Shown: positions 16,548 through 24,924, numbered from the stretch's first letter. The stretch: 64,000 nucleotides of DNA from Rhabdothermincola sediminis (GCF_014805525.1 NZ_JACFSZ010000003.1:1-64000), one strand, 5' to 3'. Numbers and translations: made by a program. The notes: generated from the sequence alone by a model not told the origin.

Positions 16548-18227
16548 CTACTCGATCCCGAACAGGTACGGGTAGAGAGGTTGGCCGCCGTGGTGCACCT
16601 CGGCCGTCACGTTCGGCCGGTGGTCCTGCAACCACAGCTCGATGTGACGGGTGGTGGCCGCGGTCGCGCCCTCCCCCTCGATGATGGTGACGATCTCGTG
16701 GTCGTCGCGAACCAGCGCGTCGAGCAGCTGGGTGCAGGCGTCGTCGAGGCTCGGCGCGACAGCCACGATGCCGTCACGGCCGAGGCCGATGTAGTCGCCC
16801 TCGGCAATGGGCCCGAGGTCGCACGACGAGTCGCGCACCGCCCGGGTCACCTCGCCGGCGATCACGTTGGCCGCCGCTTCGGCCATCGCCCGGGCGTTGT
16901 CCTCGCCGCTGGCCTGGGGGTCGTAGGCCAGCAAGGAGGCGAAGCCCTCCGCCACCCCCCGGGTCGGCACCACGTAGACCCGCTTGCTCGTCTGGCCCCC
17001 CACCTGCTCGGCCACCGGGATGATGTTCTTGTTGTTGGGCAGGATCACGACCTCGTCCGCCGGGGCCCGCTCCACCGCTTCCAGCAACTGGGCGGTCGAG
17101 GGGTTCATCGTCTGCCCGCCGGTGACGATGCCCTGCACCCCCAGCGAGTAGAAGATGCGCCGCACCCCGTCGCCGGTGGCCACCGCCACCACCGCGCACG
17201 GCACCGGCTCGTGCGCCGCGGCCGGCTCGGGTGGCAGTGGCTCGGCCTCGCGGACCCAGCGTTCCTCCTCCACCTGCTCGAGCAGGTCGGTGACCCGGAT
17301 GTTGCGCGGGCGACCGATGTCGATGCCCGCTTCGATCGCCGCGCCGATGTCGTCGGTGTGGATGTGGCAGTTCCACAAGCCATCCCCGCCGACCACCACG
17401 ATCGAATCGCCGACCGTGGCCCACACGTCCTTGAACCCGGGCACCGCCTCGTCGGGGGCCTCGAGGAAGTACATGACCTCGTAGCGCAGGTCGGACACGC
17501 CCTTCTCGCCCGACTCGGCGTTCCGGTGGTCCGCGCTGGGGCCCCCGTGCCCGCCGGCCACCAGTGCCCCCGCCGGCAGCCGCCCCTCGTCTTCAGTGGG
17601 CACCGGCATCGGCCGGCCATCGATGACATGGGCCAGCGCGTCGAGCAGCAGCAGCAGCCCCGCGCCGCCCGCGTCCACCACCCCCGCCTCGGCGAGCACC
17701 GGCAGCAGCTCCGGCGTGCGCTCCAAGGCTCGACCTCCGGCGTCGCGGGCCCGCTCCAGCACCTCGACGAGTGCCGCCCCTCGCTCGGCCGCGGCCCGGG
17801 CCGCCTCGGCGGACTCCCGGACCACCGTGAGGATGGTCCCCTCCACCGGCCGCATCACCGCGCCGTACGCGGCGTCGGACGCTGCCCGGAGGGCCTCGGC
17901 CCACACCGAGGCGTCGCAGGTTTCGTGCTCGCGCAGCACATCGCAGGTGCCTCGCAGGATCTGCGACAGGATCACCCCCGAGTTGCCCCGGGCGCCCATC
18001 AGCGAACCGTGCGCGATCGCCTTGCAGGTCGAAGCCATGTCGGTGGCCGCGAGATCCAGCTCGTTGCACACCGCCTCGAGGGTGAGGGCCATGTTCGTCC
18101 CGGTGTCACCGTCGGGAACCGGGTAGACGTTCAGCCGGTTGATCGCCTCCCGATGGTCACGGAGCGCGCCGGCGTAGACCTTCATGGCTCGCCGGATCTC
18201 GTCCGCCGTGAACACATCGATGGGCAT
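16548..18227 (-). CDS. fakA: DAK2/DhaL-domain protein (FakA/YloV family)
   Basis: FakA is the kinase subunit that phosphorylates fatty acids bound to FakB carriers, feeding acyl-phosphate into PlsY. The N-terminal DhaL/Dak2 domain shows 'LNVYPVPDGDTGTNMALT' with the Mg-ATP-binding aspartates, 'GARGNSGVILSQILRG' and 'DAGGAGLLLLLDAL'. The C-terminal FakA domain carries 'NCHIHTDDIG', 'VILPNNKNIIPVAEQV' and 'VPTRGVAEGFASLLAYDP'. 559 residues, the family length. It lies upstream of recG and near plsX, which fits lipid metabolism. Starts with ATG at 18227, with TACCAT (-10-like) 9 nt upstream. Confidence 0.88.
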   Translation of the reverse strand: MPIDVFTADEIRRAMKVYAGALRDHREAINRLNVYPVPDGDTGTNMALTLEAVCNELDLAATDMASTCKAIAHGSLMGARGNSGVILSQILRGTCDVLREHETCDASVWAEALRAASDAAYGAVMRPVEGTILTVVRESAEAARAAAERGAALVEVLERARDAGGRALERTPELLPVLAEAGVVDAGGAGLLLLLDALAHVIDGRPMPVPTEDEGRLPAGALVAGGHGGPSADHRNAESGEKGVSDLRYEVMYFLEAPDEAVPGFKDVWATVGDSIVVVGGDGLWNCHIHTDDIGAAIEAGIDIGRPRNIRVTDLLEQVEEERWVREAEPLPPEPAAAHEPVPCAVVAVATGDGVRRIFYSLGVQGIVTGGQTMNPSTAQLLEAVERAPADEVVILPNNKNIIPVAEQVGGQTSKRVYVVPTRGVAEGFASLLAYDPQASGEDNARAMAEAAANVIAGEVTRAVRDSSCDLGPIAEGDYIGLGRDGIVAVAPSLDDACTQLLDALVRDDHEIVTIIEGEGATAATTRHIELWLQDHRPNVTAEVHHGGQPLYPYLFGIE

Positions 18228-18277
18228 CGCCGGCCGATGGTACCGATCGCCACGGAACAGACCCGCGATCAGCGCGA

Positions 18278-18330
18278 TTGTCGCGATCGGGCTCGTCGCT
18301 GCTAGCGTTCCCGGGGCCTCGTTCGAGGCC
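18278..18330 (+). promoter_or_regulatory. Promoter and leader hairpin of rpmB
   Basis: TTGTCG (18278-18283) and TAGCGT (18303-18308) are spaced 19 nt and could form the rpmB promoter. A perfect 7-bp hairpin, GGCCTCG-TT-CGAGGCC (18315-18330), begins where the transcript would start. It may stabilise the mRNA or serve ribosomal autoregulation. Confidence 0.4.
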
Positions 18331-18377
18331 TCTGCTGTTTCGAGAACTCCCGCCCCGAGAACCCCCGAGGTCCCCCC

Positions 18378-18572
18378 ATGGCTGCCGTCTGCGAGGTGTG
18401 TGGCAAGAAGCCGTCGTTCGGCATGGCGGTGAGCCACTCGCACCGCCGCACCAAGCGCCGCTGGAACCCCAACATCCAGCGGGTGCGAGCGCTGGTCAAC
18501 GGCGCGCCCAAACGGCTGAACGTGTGCACCTCGTGCATCAAAGCCGGCAAGATCGACAAGGTCGCCCGCTGA
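18378..18572 (+). CDS. rpmB: 50S ribosomal protein L28
   Basis: Large-subunit ribosomal protein. The 64-residue sequence starts MAAVCEVCGKKPSFGMAVSH and contains 'NPNIQRVRALVNG'. Four cysteines (CEVC and CTSC) mark the zinc-binding form. It is divergent from fakA, as often found in actinobacteria where rpmB faces the fakA-recG unit. ATG start. Confidence 0.95.
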   Translation: MAAVCEVCGKKPSFGMAVSHSHRRTKRRWNPNIQRVRALVNGAPKRLNVCTSCIKAGKIDKVAR

Positions 18573-18598
18573 GGCGGCCGATCGACGGGGAGCCTGTC

Positions 18599-18895
18599 GT
18601 GCAAGGGGTGATCAAGTCCTACGACCCGTCCAGCGGTGTCGGCACGATCATCGCCGACACCGACCTACGCGAGTACGAGCTGGCCGAGGGGGCGCTCGAG
18701 CACTCGCCGTTCCGGATGCTCCGCCAGGGCCAGCGGGTGATCTTCGACCTGGACGGGCGCGGGCTGGCCATGAAGCTGCGCCTCGGTTCGGAGGTCGACA
18801 TGGGCACACCGGGCTTCGAGCTCGCGCACCCCGACGACCGCCAGCACCCCCAGGACGGCCCCGACCAGCCCGTCCTGGGCCCGAAGGGCCACTGA
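18599..18895 (+). CDS. Cold-shock-domain-like protein
   Basis: A 98-residue protein whose first 65 residues follow the cold-shock fold: 'QGVIKSYDPSSGVGTIIAD' matches the beta1-beta2 part 'G.VK.F....G.GFI' and 'LRQGQRVIFDLD' matches 'L..GQ.V.F'. The RNP1/RNP2 aromatic residues of true cold-shock proteins are missing, so nucleic acid binding may be altered. The C-terminal 30 residues are Pro/Asp-rich. GTG start preceded by GGGGAG; 26 nt after rpmB, probably one transcript. A hairpin terminator follows. Confidence 0.6.
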   Translation: MQGVIKSYDPSSGVGTIIADTDLREYELAEGALEHSPFRMLRQGQRVIFDLDGRGLAMKLRLGSEVDMGTPGFELAHPDDRQHPQDGPDQPVLGPKGH

Positions 18896-18947
18896 GCCGA
18901 ACACCCGCCGGGTCCTGCGCGAACCACCGCGTGGTCTCCTGTCGCCT

Positions 18948-18970
18948 GCCGTGGGCTGGCTGCCCACGGC
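18948..18970 (+). terminator. Hairpin terminator after the rpmB unit
   Basis: GCCGTGGGC (18948-18956), loop TGGCT, GCCCACGGC (18962-18970): a perfect 9-bp stem 53 nt after the cold-shock-like gene and 77 nt before pckG. No U-tract. Confidence 0.65.
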
Positions 18971-18981
18971 CTGTCGCCACC

Positions 18982-19023
18982 TAGTATTGGGTATTCACGG
19001 TCGCGTCATCGGCGCGTCATCGG
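18982..19023 (+). promoter_or_regulatory. pckG promoter region with 11-bp-spaced direct repeat
   Basis: TAGTAT (18982-18987) is a plausible -10 box. Just downstream, GCGTCATCGG occurs twice (19003-19012 and 19014-19023) with an 11-bp period, one DNA turn, so a regulator could bind both on the same face and control gluconeogenesis. GGAGG at 19039-19043 is the ribosome binding site. Confidence 0.4.
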
Positions 19024-19047
19024 AGCGACAACGACGTCGGAGGTCAC

Positions 19048-20844
19048 ATGCCCGCCTCAACCGCCAACCAGAAGCTGATCGACTGGGTCGACGAGTGGGC
19101 ACGGATCCTCCGACCGGCGAGCGTCCACTGGTGTGACGGTTCCGAAGAGGAGCGGCGGCAGATGTGCGACCTGCTCATCGAGGGCGGGACGTTCCGACCA
19201 CTGAACGAGAGGCTGCGCCCGGACAGCTTCCTCGCCCTGTCCGATCCCGGCGACGTGGCCCGGGTGGAGGACCGCACGTTCATCTGCTCCGAGCGCGAGA
19301 GCGACGCGGGGCCCACGAACAACTGGCGGGACCCGGCCGAGATGCGAGCCGAGCTGCTCGAACTCCTCGACGGGGCGATGCAGGGTCGCACCATGTACGT
19401 GGTGCCGTTCAGCATGGGTCCACTCGGATCGCCGATCGCGCACATCGGGGTGCAGCTCACCGACTCGCCCTACGTCGTGGTGAACATGCGGATCATGACC
19501 CGCATGGGCCAGGCCGCACTCGACGTGCTGGGCCCCGACGGCGAGTTCGTACCCTGCATCCACTCGGTTGGCGCGCCGCTGGCCCCCGGGCAGCAGGACG
19601 TGCCCTGGCCCTGCGACGCGGACAACAAGTACATCGTCCACTTCCCCGAGACCCGCGAGATCTGGTCCTACGGCTCGGGCTACGGCGGCAACGCGCTGCT
19701 GGGCAAGAAGTGCTTCGCCCTGCGCATCGCGTCGACCATGGCCCGCGACGACGGCTGGTTGGCCGAGCACATGCTGATCCTCGGGGTCACCCCACCTGAC
19801 GGGAAGAAGCACTACATCGCGGCCGCGTTCCCCTCCGCCTGTGGCAAGACGAACATGGCGATGATGATCCCCACCCTGCCGGGGTGGAAGATCGAGACCA
19901 TCGGTGACGACATCGCCTGGATGAAGTTCGGGGACGATGGGCGGCTCTACGCCATCAACCCCGAGGCCGGGTTCTTCGGCGTCGCGCCGGGCACCAATGC
20001 CAAGACCAACCGCAACGCGATGGAGACCCTGAAGGGGCACGTGGTGTTCACCAACTGCGCGCTCACCGACGACGGTGACGTGTGGTGGGAGGACATGACC
20101 GACGAGCCCCCCGCGCACCTCGTCGACTGGCGCGGCCAGGATTGGACGCCCGAGATGGGCACGCCGGCCGCTCACCCCAACGCCCGGTTCACCGCGCCCG
20201 CCAACCAGTGCCCCTCCATCGCCCCCGAGTGGGAGGACCCCGCCGGTGTGCCGATCTCCGCGATCCTCTTCGGTGGTCGGCGGGCCACGAACGTGCCGTT
20301 GGTGACCGAGTCGTTCGACTGGCGACACGGGGTGTTCCTGGGCTCGATCATGTCCTCGGAGAAGACAGCCGCCGCGACCGGCACCGTCGGCGAGCTGCGC
20401 TTCGACCCCTTCGCCATGTTGCCCTTCTGCGGGTACAACATGGGCGACTACTTCGCCCACTGGCTCTCGATCGGCGAGGCCAGCGCGGTCGACAAGCTCC
20501 CCAAGCTGTTCTGGGTCAACTGGTTCCGCAAGGGCGAAGATGGCTCCTTCCTGTGGCCGGGCTTCGGCGAGAACTCGCGAGTGCTCAAGTGGATCGTCGA
20601 GCGGGTCGAGGGCCGCGGTGAGGCCACCGAGACCCCGATCGGCTGGGTGCCCACCCTCGACGCCTTGGACCGCACGGGCCTGAACGTGGACGAAGCCACC
20701 CTGGCCGAGCTCCTTGAGGTGGACCCGGAGGCGTGGCGCCAGGAGATCCCGCTCATCGAGAACCACTTCGAGTTCATCGGCGAGCGCCTGCCCGATGAGC
20801 TGCGGGACGAGCTGCGCCAGCTCGAGAAGCGCCTCGCGGACTGA
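19048..20844 (+). CDS. pckG: Phosphoenolpyruvate carboxykinase (GTP)
   Basis: Converts oxaloacetate and GTP to PEP and CO2, the entry to gluconeogenesis; cytoplasmic. The PEPCK-specific P-loop is '[12 protein letters not shown]' with the reactive Cys265 and Lys267; '[10 protein letters not shown]' binds Mn2+, and '[14 protein letters not shown]' follows. 598 residues, usual for the GTP class. A good ribosome binding site (GGAGG, 4 nt spacing) supports the ATG. It stands alone between two hairpin terminators. A GTP-PEPCK suits an organism growing on fatty acids or steroids, as the lipid genes nearby suggest. Confidence 0.96.
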   Translation: MPASTANQKLIDWVDEWARILRPASVHWCDGSEEERRQMCDLLIEGGTFRPLNERLRPDSFLALSDPGDVARVEDRTFICSERESDAGPTNNWRDPAEMRAELLELLDGAMQGRTMYVVPFSMGPLGSPIAHIGVQLTDSPYVVVNMRIMTRMGQAALDVLGPDGEFVPCIHSVGAPLAPGQQDVPWPCDADNKYIVHFPETREIWSYGSGYGGNALLGKKCFALRIASTMARDDGWLAEHMLILGVTPPDGKKHYIAAAFPSACGKTNMAMMIPTLPGWKIETIGDDIAWMKFGDDGRLYAINPEAGFFGVAPGTNAKTNRNAMETLKGHVVFTNCALTDDGDVWWEDMTDEPPAHLVDWRGQDWTPEMGTPAAHPNARFTAPANQCPSIAPEWEDPAGVPISAILFGGRRATNVPLVTESFDWRHGVFLGSIMSSEKTAAATGTVGELRFDPFAMLPFCGYNMGDYFAHWLSIGEASAVDKLPKLFWVNWFRKGEDGSFLWPGFGENSRVLKWIVERVEGRGEATETPIGWVPTLDALDRTGLNVDEATLAELLEVDPEAWRQEIPLIENHFEFIGERLPDELRDELRQLEKRLAD

Positions 20845-20867
20845 CCCACTCGAATCCCGAGCTGCCT

Positions 20868-20896
20868 GGCCGGGGCCCTCGCGCGGCGCCCCGGCC
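20868..20896 (+). terminator. Hairpin terminator of pckG
   Basis: GGCCGGGGC (20868-20876) and GCCCCGGCC (20888-20896) form a perfect 9-bp stem with an 11-nt loop, starting 24 nt after the pckG stop codon. Confidence 0.65.
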
Positions 20897-20998
20897 TGTC
20901 GACCCCTCCACTCGAGAGGTGGCACGAACGCGCCCTCGCGCCCCTTTCCCGGTGCCTCGCAGCACACCTATGATCGCATAGCAGTCAGAAAACTTGCG

Positions 20999-21038
20999 TT
21001 GTCAACACTCAACTTTTGCGCTATTCTGCAGGTTGAGT
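20999..21038 (+). promoter_or_regulatory. hsp20 promoter with overlapping inverted repeat
   Basis: TTGTCA (20999-21004) and TATTCT (21022-21027) are spaced exactly 17 nt, the best sigma-70-type promoter in the window, in a locally AT-rich stretch. ACTCAAC (21007-21013) in the spacer and its reverse complement GTTGAGT (21032-21038) around +1 form an operator-like inverted repeat. It resembles half-sites of HspR-type HAIR elements (CTTGAGT/ACTCAAG) but the spacing differs. Confidence 0.6.
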
Positions 21039-21087
21039 CGAACGACCTATCGGAGCAGTCCGAGTCACCAGCAAGGAGGTCCCAGCC

Positions 21088-21534
21088 ATGCTGATCCGTT
21101 TCGATCCCTTCCGGGAGCTCGACCGCCTGACCCAGGAGATGTGGAGCGGCACACCCGCCGGCCCCGCCCGGATCGCCATGGACGCGGTACGCAAGGGCGA
21201 CCGGGTCGAGATCAGCTTCGAGCTGCCCGGTGTCGATCCCGACAGCATCGACGTCGAGGTCGAGAACAACGTGCTCACTGTCTCCGCCGAGCGGCGGGTC
21301 GAGACCGAGCGCAAGGAGGGCGAGGAGGTACTCGTCCGGGAGCGGCGCTACGGGCGCTTCGTCCGCCAGCTCTCCCTCGGCGACAACCTCGACGCCGATC
21401 GGCTCGAGGCCCGCTACCACGACGGGGTCCTGCACGTCACCGTCCCCGTGGCCGAGCAGGCCAAGCCCCGCAAGATCGAGGTCAGCCGGGGACAGGGCGC
21501 ACAGGCCATCGAAGCCGAGGTCTCCCACAACTGA
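21088..21534 (+). CDS. Small heat-shock protein, Hsp20/alpha-crystallin family
   Basis: ATP-independent holdase chaperone that keeps unfolding proteins soluble. The alpha-crystallin domain spans about residues 30-135: 'ISFELPGVDPDSIDVEVENN', 'LTVSAERR' and 'FVRQLSLGDNLDADRLEARYHDGVLHVTVP'. The short C-terminal 'RKIEV' provides the I-x-V type anchor for oligomers. 148 residues, typical of actinobacterial Hsp18. AAGGAGG sits 11 nt before the ATG. A strong promoter with an inverted repeat suggests heat-regulated expression. Confidence 0.93.
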   Translation: MLIRFDPFRELDRLTQEMWSGTPAGPARIAMDAVRKGDRVEISFELPGVDPDSIDVEVENNVLTVSAERRVETERKEGEEVLVRERRYGRFVRQLSLGDNLDADRLEARYHDGVLHVTVPVAEQAKPRKIEVSRGQGAQAIEAEVSHN

Positions 21535-21560
21535 GCCGCGGGGCATGACGCTGGTGACCT

Positions 21561-21586
21561 GGGGCCCGGCTCCTCGGCCGGGCCCC
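21561..21586 (+). terminator. Hairpin terminator of hsp20
   Basis: GGGGCCCGGC (21561-21570), loop TCCTCG, GCCGGGCCCC (21577-21586): a perfect 10-bp stem 26 nt after the hsp20 stop. Confidence 0.7.
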
Positions 21587-21659
21587 GGGGTTCCCGGCCC
21601 AGTTACCATCGGCATCGCCCCCATGGCTTGATGACCCAGAACGCAGAAGGGAGACCGCG

Positions 21660-21896
21660 ATGGCCGTCAGCGCCTACGTGCTCATCCAGACGGAGGTCGG
21701 CAAGGCCGCGCAAGTGGCCGAGGAGGTGGGCGCGATCGACGGCGTGGTCTCCGCCGACGACGTCACCGGGCCCTACGACGTCATCGCCCGGGCCGAGGCC
21801 GGCTCGGTCGACGATCTCGGCAAGATGGTGGTGAGCCGCATCCAGATGATCGACGGCATCACCCGCACCCTCACCTGCCCGGTCGTCAACCTCTGA
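21660..21896 (+). CDS. Stand-alone AsnC/Lrp ligand-binding (RAM) domain protein
   Basis: A 78-residue protein that is only the effector-binding half of Lrp/AsnC regulators: 'AYVLIQTEVGKAAQVAEEVG', 'GVVSADDVTGPYDVIARAEA' and 'MIDGITRTLTCPVV' follow the beta-alpha-beta-beta-alpha-beta RAM fold. The DNA-binding helix-turn-helix is absent. Such proteins form oligomers and may sense amino acids or modulate full-length regulators. AAGGGAG precedes the ATG. No functional partner is evident nearby. Confidence 0.8.
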   Translation: MAVSAYVLIQTEVGKAAQVAEEVGAIDGVVSADDVTGPYDVIARAEAGSVDDLGKMVVSRIQMIDGITRTLTCPVVNL

Positions 21897-21936
21897 CCGG
21901 GCAGCGGTCCCGGCTCCTCGGCGGGTTCCACCCCAG

Positions 21937-22299
21937 CTAGGTCGCGCCCACGATCATCGCCCTGATCCCGAGGCCCATCAGGAACAATCCACCGAACCCG
22001 TACAGCAGGAACCGGTAGGGCTCCATCTGCTGGCGGTAGCTGTAGATCAGCCCCACGGCGATGATGGCCACGAACCCGTAGAACATGTGGAACTGCGGGG
22101 CCTCGAGGCCCTGTCCGGCCACCAGACCCACGCCCATGGCCACCTGGCCGAAGATCGCCACTTCCGCCACGATCGTGAACCACCACAGGGCGCGGGTTCG
22201 CAGGGCGGGCAACCAGTGGGCGGCCAGCGCCCACGCCCCTGCCAAGCCGTTGCCGATGATCACGAACCAGGCGAACGACTCGTGCAGATCGAGCAGCAC
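21937..22299 (-). CDS. Small integral membrane protein
   Basis: 120 residues with four likely membrane helices: around 10-30 ('FAWFVIIGNGLAGAWALAAH'), 40-60, 70-87 ('HMFYGFVAIIAVGLIYSY') and 95-115. Single histidines and a 'SYRQQMEPYRF' loop are notable but no metal-binding pattern is certain. GTG start, 9 nt after the monooxygenase-like gene, so the two may be co-transcribed. No known family recognised with confidence. Confidence 0.6.
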   Translation of the reverse strand: MLLDLHESFAWFVIIGNGLAGAWALAAHWLPALRTRALWWFTIVAEVAIFGQVAMGVGLVAGQGLEAPQFHMFYGFVAIIAVGLIYSYRQQMEPYRFLLYGFGGLFLMGLGIRAMIVGAT

Positions 22300-22308
22300 G
22301 GGTCTGGA

Positions 22309-22638
22309 TCAGCTCGCGCGCGAGCCGCTCGACAGCGCCACCTGGTACGACCACAGCTCGCTGTGCGTGCTCACCGGCCCGCCATGAGGCGCCGGCGCGT
22401 CAGCACCCTGGTGGCCGTGAGCGAACGCCGGTGACGCCACCCACGCCTGGAACGCCTCCTCGTCACGCCAGCGGGTCACCACCAGCCAGGTGTCGCGGCC
22501 GTCGGTCGGCTGGAGCAGCTCGAAGCCCTCGAACCCGTCCTGATCGTCCACCGCGCCGGCGCGGGCGGCGAAGCGCTTGGCCAGCTCGTCGCCCGCCTCT
22601 GGGGGCACGGTGATGGCGTTGATCTTGATGATGCTCAC
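22309..22638 (-). CDS. Antibiotic biosynthesis monooxygenase (ABM) domain protein
   Basis: A 109-residue ferredoxin-like dimeric alpha-beta protein: 'IIKINAITVPPEAGDELAKR', 'FEGFELLQPTDGRDTWLVVT' and 'WRDEEAFQAWVASPAF' match the ABM family, which includes MhuD/IsdG haem-degrading enzymes. The GTG start gives the family N-terminus. The haem-ligand His of MhuD-type enzymes could be one of the His in 'HGHQG', but this is uncertain. Divergent from map by 67 nt. Confidence 0.75.
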   Translation of the reverse strand: MSIIKINAITVPPEAGDELAKRFAARAGAVDDQDGFEGFELLQPTDGRDTWLVVTRWRDEEAFQAWVASPAFAHGHQGADAPAPHGGPVSTHSELWSYQVALSSGSRAS

Positions 22639-22705
22639 CGGCCAGATCGTGTCGCACGCGCCCCGGAGCCGCCAGTCAGCCGGGAGCCCTACACTGCCGA
22701 GGACG

Positions 22706-23644
22706 ATGTTGAAGGCGAACGACCCGTGCTGGTGCGGCAGCGGCCGCAAGTTCAAGCGGTGCCACAAGGCCAGCCAAGAACGGCTGCGCCCGGGCGCCGT
22801 GAGCGCGCCCCGCGACGTGCCGCCGCACATCCCCCGCCCCGACTACGCGGCGACGGGGACGCCGATCCGCTGGGACGAACCCCGGGTCAAGTCCGCCGAC
22901 GTGATCGATCGGATGCGGCGGGCGGGGCGGGCTGCGGCGGAGATCCTCCAGCTCGCCGGCGAGGCGGTCGACGTCGGGGTCACCACCGACGAGCTCGACG
23001 CCCTCGTCCACCAGGCGTGCATCGACCGGGGTGGGTACCCGAGCCCGCTCAACTACCGTGGCTTCCCCAAGTCGCTGTGCACCTCCGTCAACGAGGTCAT
23101 CTGCCACGGCATCCCCGACGACCGGCCACTGCGCGACGGTGACCTGGTCAACCTCGACGTCACCATCTACCTCGACGGGGTGCACGGCGACACCAACGCC
23201 ACGTTCCTGGTGGGCGCCGCCGACCCCGAGTCCCGGCGGCTGGTGCGGGTGACCCGCGAGTGCCTCGAGCGGGGCATCGAAGCCGTGGTCCCGGGAAGGC
23301 CGCTCTCCGACGTCGGCAAGGCCATCGAGGAGCACGCCGACGCGAACGGCTTCGAGGTGGTGCGGGCCTTCGTCGGTCACGGCATCGGTGAGCAGTTCCA
23401 CACCGACCTGCAGATCCCCCACTACTACGAGCCCCGCCTCGCCACCATCGCCGAGCCCGGCATGACGTTCACCATCGAGCCGATGATCTCCATGGGTACC
23501 GGCCAGCACCGCCTCTGGGACGACGGCTGGACCGCGGTCACCGCCGACGGCAGCCGCACCGCCCAGTTCGAGCACACGCTGCTGGTCACCGACCATGGAG
23601 CCGAGATCCTCACCGTGGCTCCCGACCGGGAGCACGTCGGGTGA
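22706..23644 (+). CDS. map: Methionine aminopeptidase with N-terminal SEC-C zinc motif
   Basis: Removes the initiator Met from nascent proteins. Residues 4-18 form a SEC-C motif ('NDPCWCGSGRKFKRCH'), which helps ribosome docking. The M24 catalytic domain carries all five metal ligands: Asp in 'VNLDVTIYLDGVHGDTNATF', His in 'FVGHGIGEQFHTD', Glu in 'FTIEPMISMG' and Glu in 'QFEHTLLV'. 312 residues. The ATG at 22706 is chosen because the SEC-C motif begins there; TACACT lies 10 nt upstream. This long type resembles mycobacterial MapB-like enzymes. Confidence 0.94.
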   Translation: MLKANDPCWCGSGRKFKRCHKASQERLRPGAVSAPRDVPPHIPRPDYAATGTPIRWDEPRVKSADVIDRMRRAGRAAAEILQLAGEAVDVGVTTDELDALVHQACIDRGGYPSPLNYRGFPKSLCTSVNEVICHGIPDDRPLRDGDLVNLDVTIYLDGVHGDTNATFLVGAADPESRRLVRVTRECLERGIEAVVPGRPLSDVGKAIEEHADANGFEVVRAFVGHGIGEQFHTDLQIPHYYEPRLATIAEPGMTFTIEPMISMGTGQHRLWDDGWTAVTADGSRTAQFEHTLLVTDHGAEILTVAPDREHVG

Positions 23645-23949
23645 AGCACGCCCGGTTCACCATCGCCCACCTGACCGTCGACGGCGAGGACATGCCCCTG
23701 CTCTACGCGGATCTCGTGGTCGCCCAGCACGACAACCAGAGCGAGCTGGAATGGGAGTGCGTGGCCGCGTCGCGCCGCTCGATGGCACTCGAGCAGTCCT
23801 GCTACGACCTGCGGATGCTGACCCCACAAGGCCGGCGCCTCGCTGGCGACGTGGTGCTGGTCCGCAGCGACGATCGAGGGCACGTGTTCCGCGGGGTGGG
23901 CCCGCTCGCCGGGTTCACCGAGCGCGAGTTCGAGCGCCCGGCCCACTGA
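23641..23949 (+). CDS. Hypothetical protein translationally coupled to map
   Basis: 102 residues, GTG start overlapping the map stop (GTGA), so translation is probably coupled. The sequence is beta-rich: 'MPLLYADLVVAQHDNQSELEW', 'YDLRMLTPQGRRLAGDVVLV', 'GHVFRGVGPLAGF'. It resembles a small barrel but no family is recognised. No signal peptide or membrane segment. Ends convergent with the glycine-rich gene. Confidence 0.6.
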   Translation: MKHARFTIAHLTVDGEDMPLLYADLVVAQHDNQSELEWECVAASRRSMALEQSCYDLRMLTPQGRRLAGDVVLVRSDDRGHVFRGVGPLAGFTEREFERPAH

Positions 23950-23967
23950 GCGGCACCCCGACGGTGC

Positions 23968-24924
23968 TCAGCCCGCGTACCGCGGGCTTGCCTGCACGGC
24001 CCGAGCCGCCGAGCTCGCGGTCGTCGTGGTCGCCGTGGTCGATGTCGTGGATGCGGTCGAGGAGGTGGTGCTGCCCCCGCCGCCGGGGGTGTAGGTGATG
24101 GTCACCATCCCGTCGCCGGCACGCACCCCCGTCTCGAACACCACCCCGGCGGGACCACCACCAGAGCCACCACCGCCACCGCCGCCACCCCAGCCGCTCA
24201 GGTCCGCGCCCCCGCCACCGCCGCCCGCGAGGCCGCCACCCCCGCCGCCGCCGGCGATCCCGGTGGAGCTGCCCGTGTTGTCGCCACCCTCGCCCCCCGT
24301 GCCGAGCGCGCCGGGCGCGCCGTTGGCGTTGCCGCCCGAGCCCGGCGTGGTGCCCACGGCACCCCCGCCGCCGGTGGTGGTCCCATTGGGGTGCGCGCTC
24401 CCGTCACCGGCGCTGGCACCGCCGCCGGCGCCGCCCGCGCCCTGGCTCGAATACGCGGCCCCACCACCCCCGCCGGCGACCACCACCCGGTGCCCGAGCG
24501 ACGTGCCGCCCTGGCGGATGTCCGATGCGCCGCCGCCGCCGGCACCCGACGGGCCGAAGTCAAGATAGCGGGTACCGCCGTCGCCACCCCCACCGAAGCC
24601 TCCAGCCCCGGGGACCGAGATCTGGCTGTCGCCGCCCCGACAGCCGACGTTCACCTGGATGGTCTCGCCCGGCGTGACCGAGATCGTCGCCGTCGCCCGC
24701 CCGCCCAGACCCCCCGAGGAGGTCGTCGTGTCGCCACCGGCGGCCCCGTGGAGGTCGACCACCGCTTCGGTGACCCCGGCCGGCACGACCCAGCTCTGGG
24801 CGGCACCAGTACAAGAGAACGTCTCGGTGATCGGGTCAGCGGCGCCGGCCGGCGCGTTGGGGAGCCACATCGCCGCAGCGACGAGGGCTCCGGGCAGGGC
24901 GATACGAAAGAGATGCCTGTTCAC
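23968..24924 (-). CDS. Secreted glycine-rich protein
   Basis: 318 residues. An N-terminal signal peptide (about 1-29, hydrophobic 'ALPGALVAAAMWLPNAPAGA') ends in an AxA cleavage site. Residues 35-110 show the bacterial glycine-rich pattern 'FSCTGAAQSWVVPAGVTEAVV...GETIQVNVGCRGG', close to the Gly_rich family (PF12810). Residues 110-275 are dominated by Gly runs with Ala/Ser/Thr, and the tail is Thr/Ser-rich, possibly glycosylated. A cell-surface or extracellular structural role is likely. No sorting motif or C-terminal anchor is seen. The GTG start is uncertain. Confidence 0.75.
   Translation of the reverse strand: MNRHLFRIALPGALVAAAMWLPNAPAGAADPITETFSCTGAAQSWVVPAGVTEAVVDLHGAAGGDTTTSSGGLGGRATATISVTPGETIQVNVGCRGGDSQISVPGAGGFGGGGDGGTRYLDFGPSGAGGGGASDIRQGGTSLGHRVVVAGGGGGAAYSSQGAGGAGGGASAGDGSAHPNGTTTGGGGAVGTTPGSGGNANGAPGALGTGGEGGDNTGSSTGIAGGGGGGGLAGGGGGGADLSGWGGGGGGGGSGGGPAGVVFETGVRAGDGMVTITYTPGGGGSTTSSTASTTSTTATTTTASSAARAVQASPRYAG

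Noticed and set aside
24100-24600. Repeat array of CCGCC/CCACC units
   Set aside because: It is the reverse strand of glycine codon runs in the secreted protein, not a structured array.
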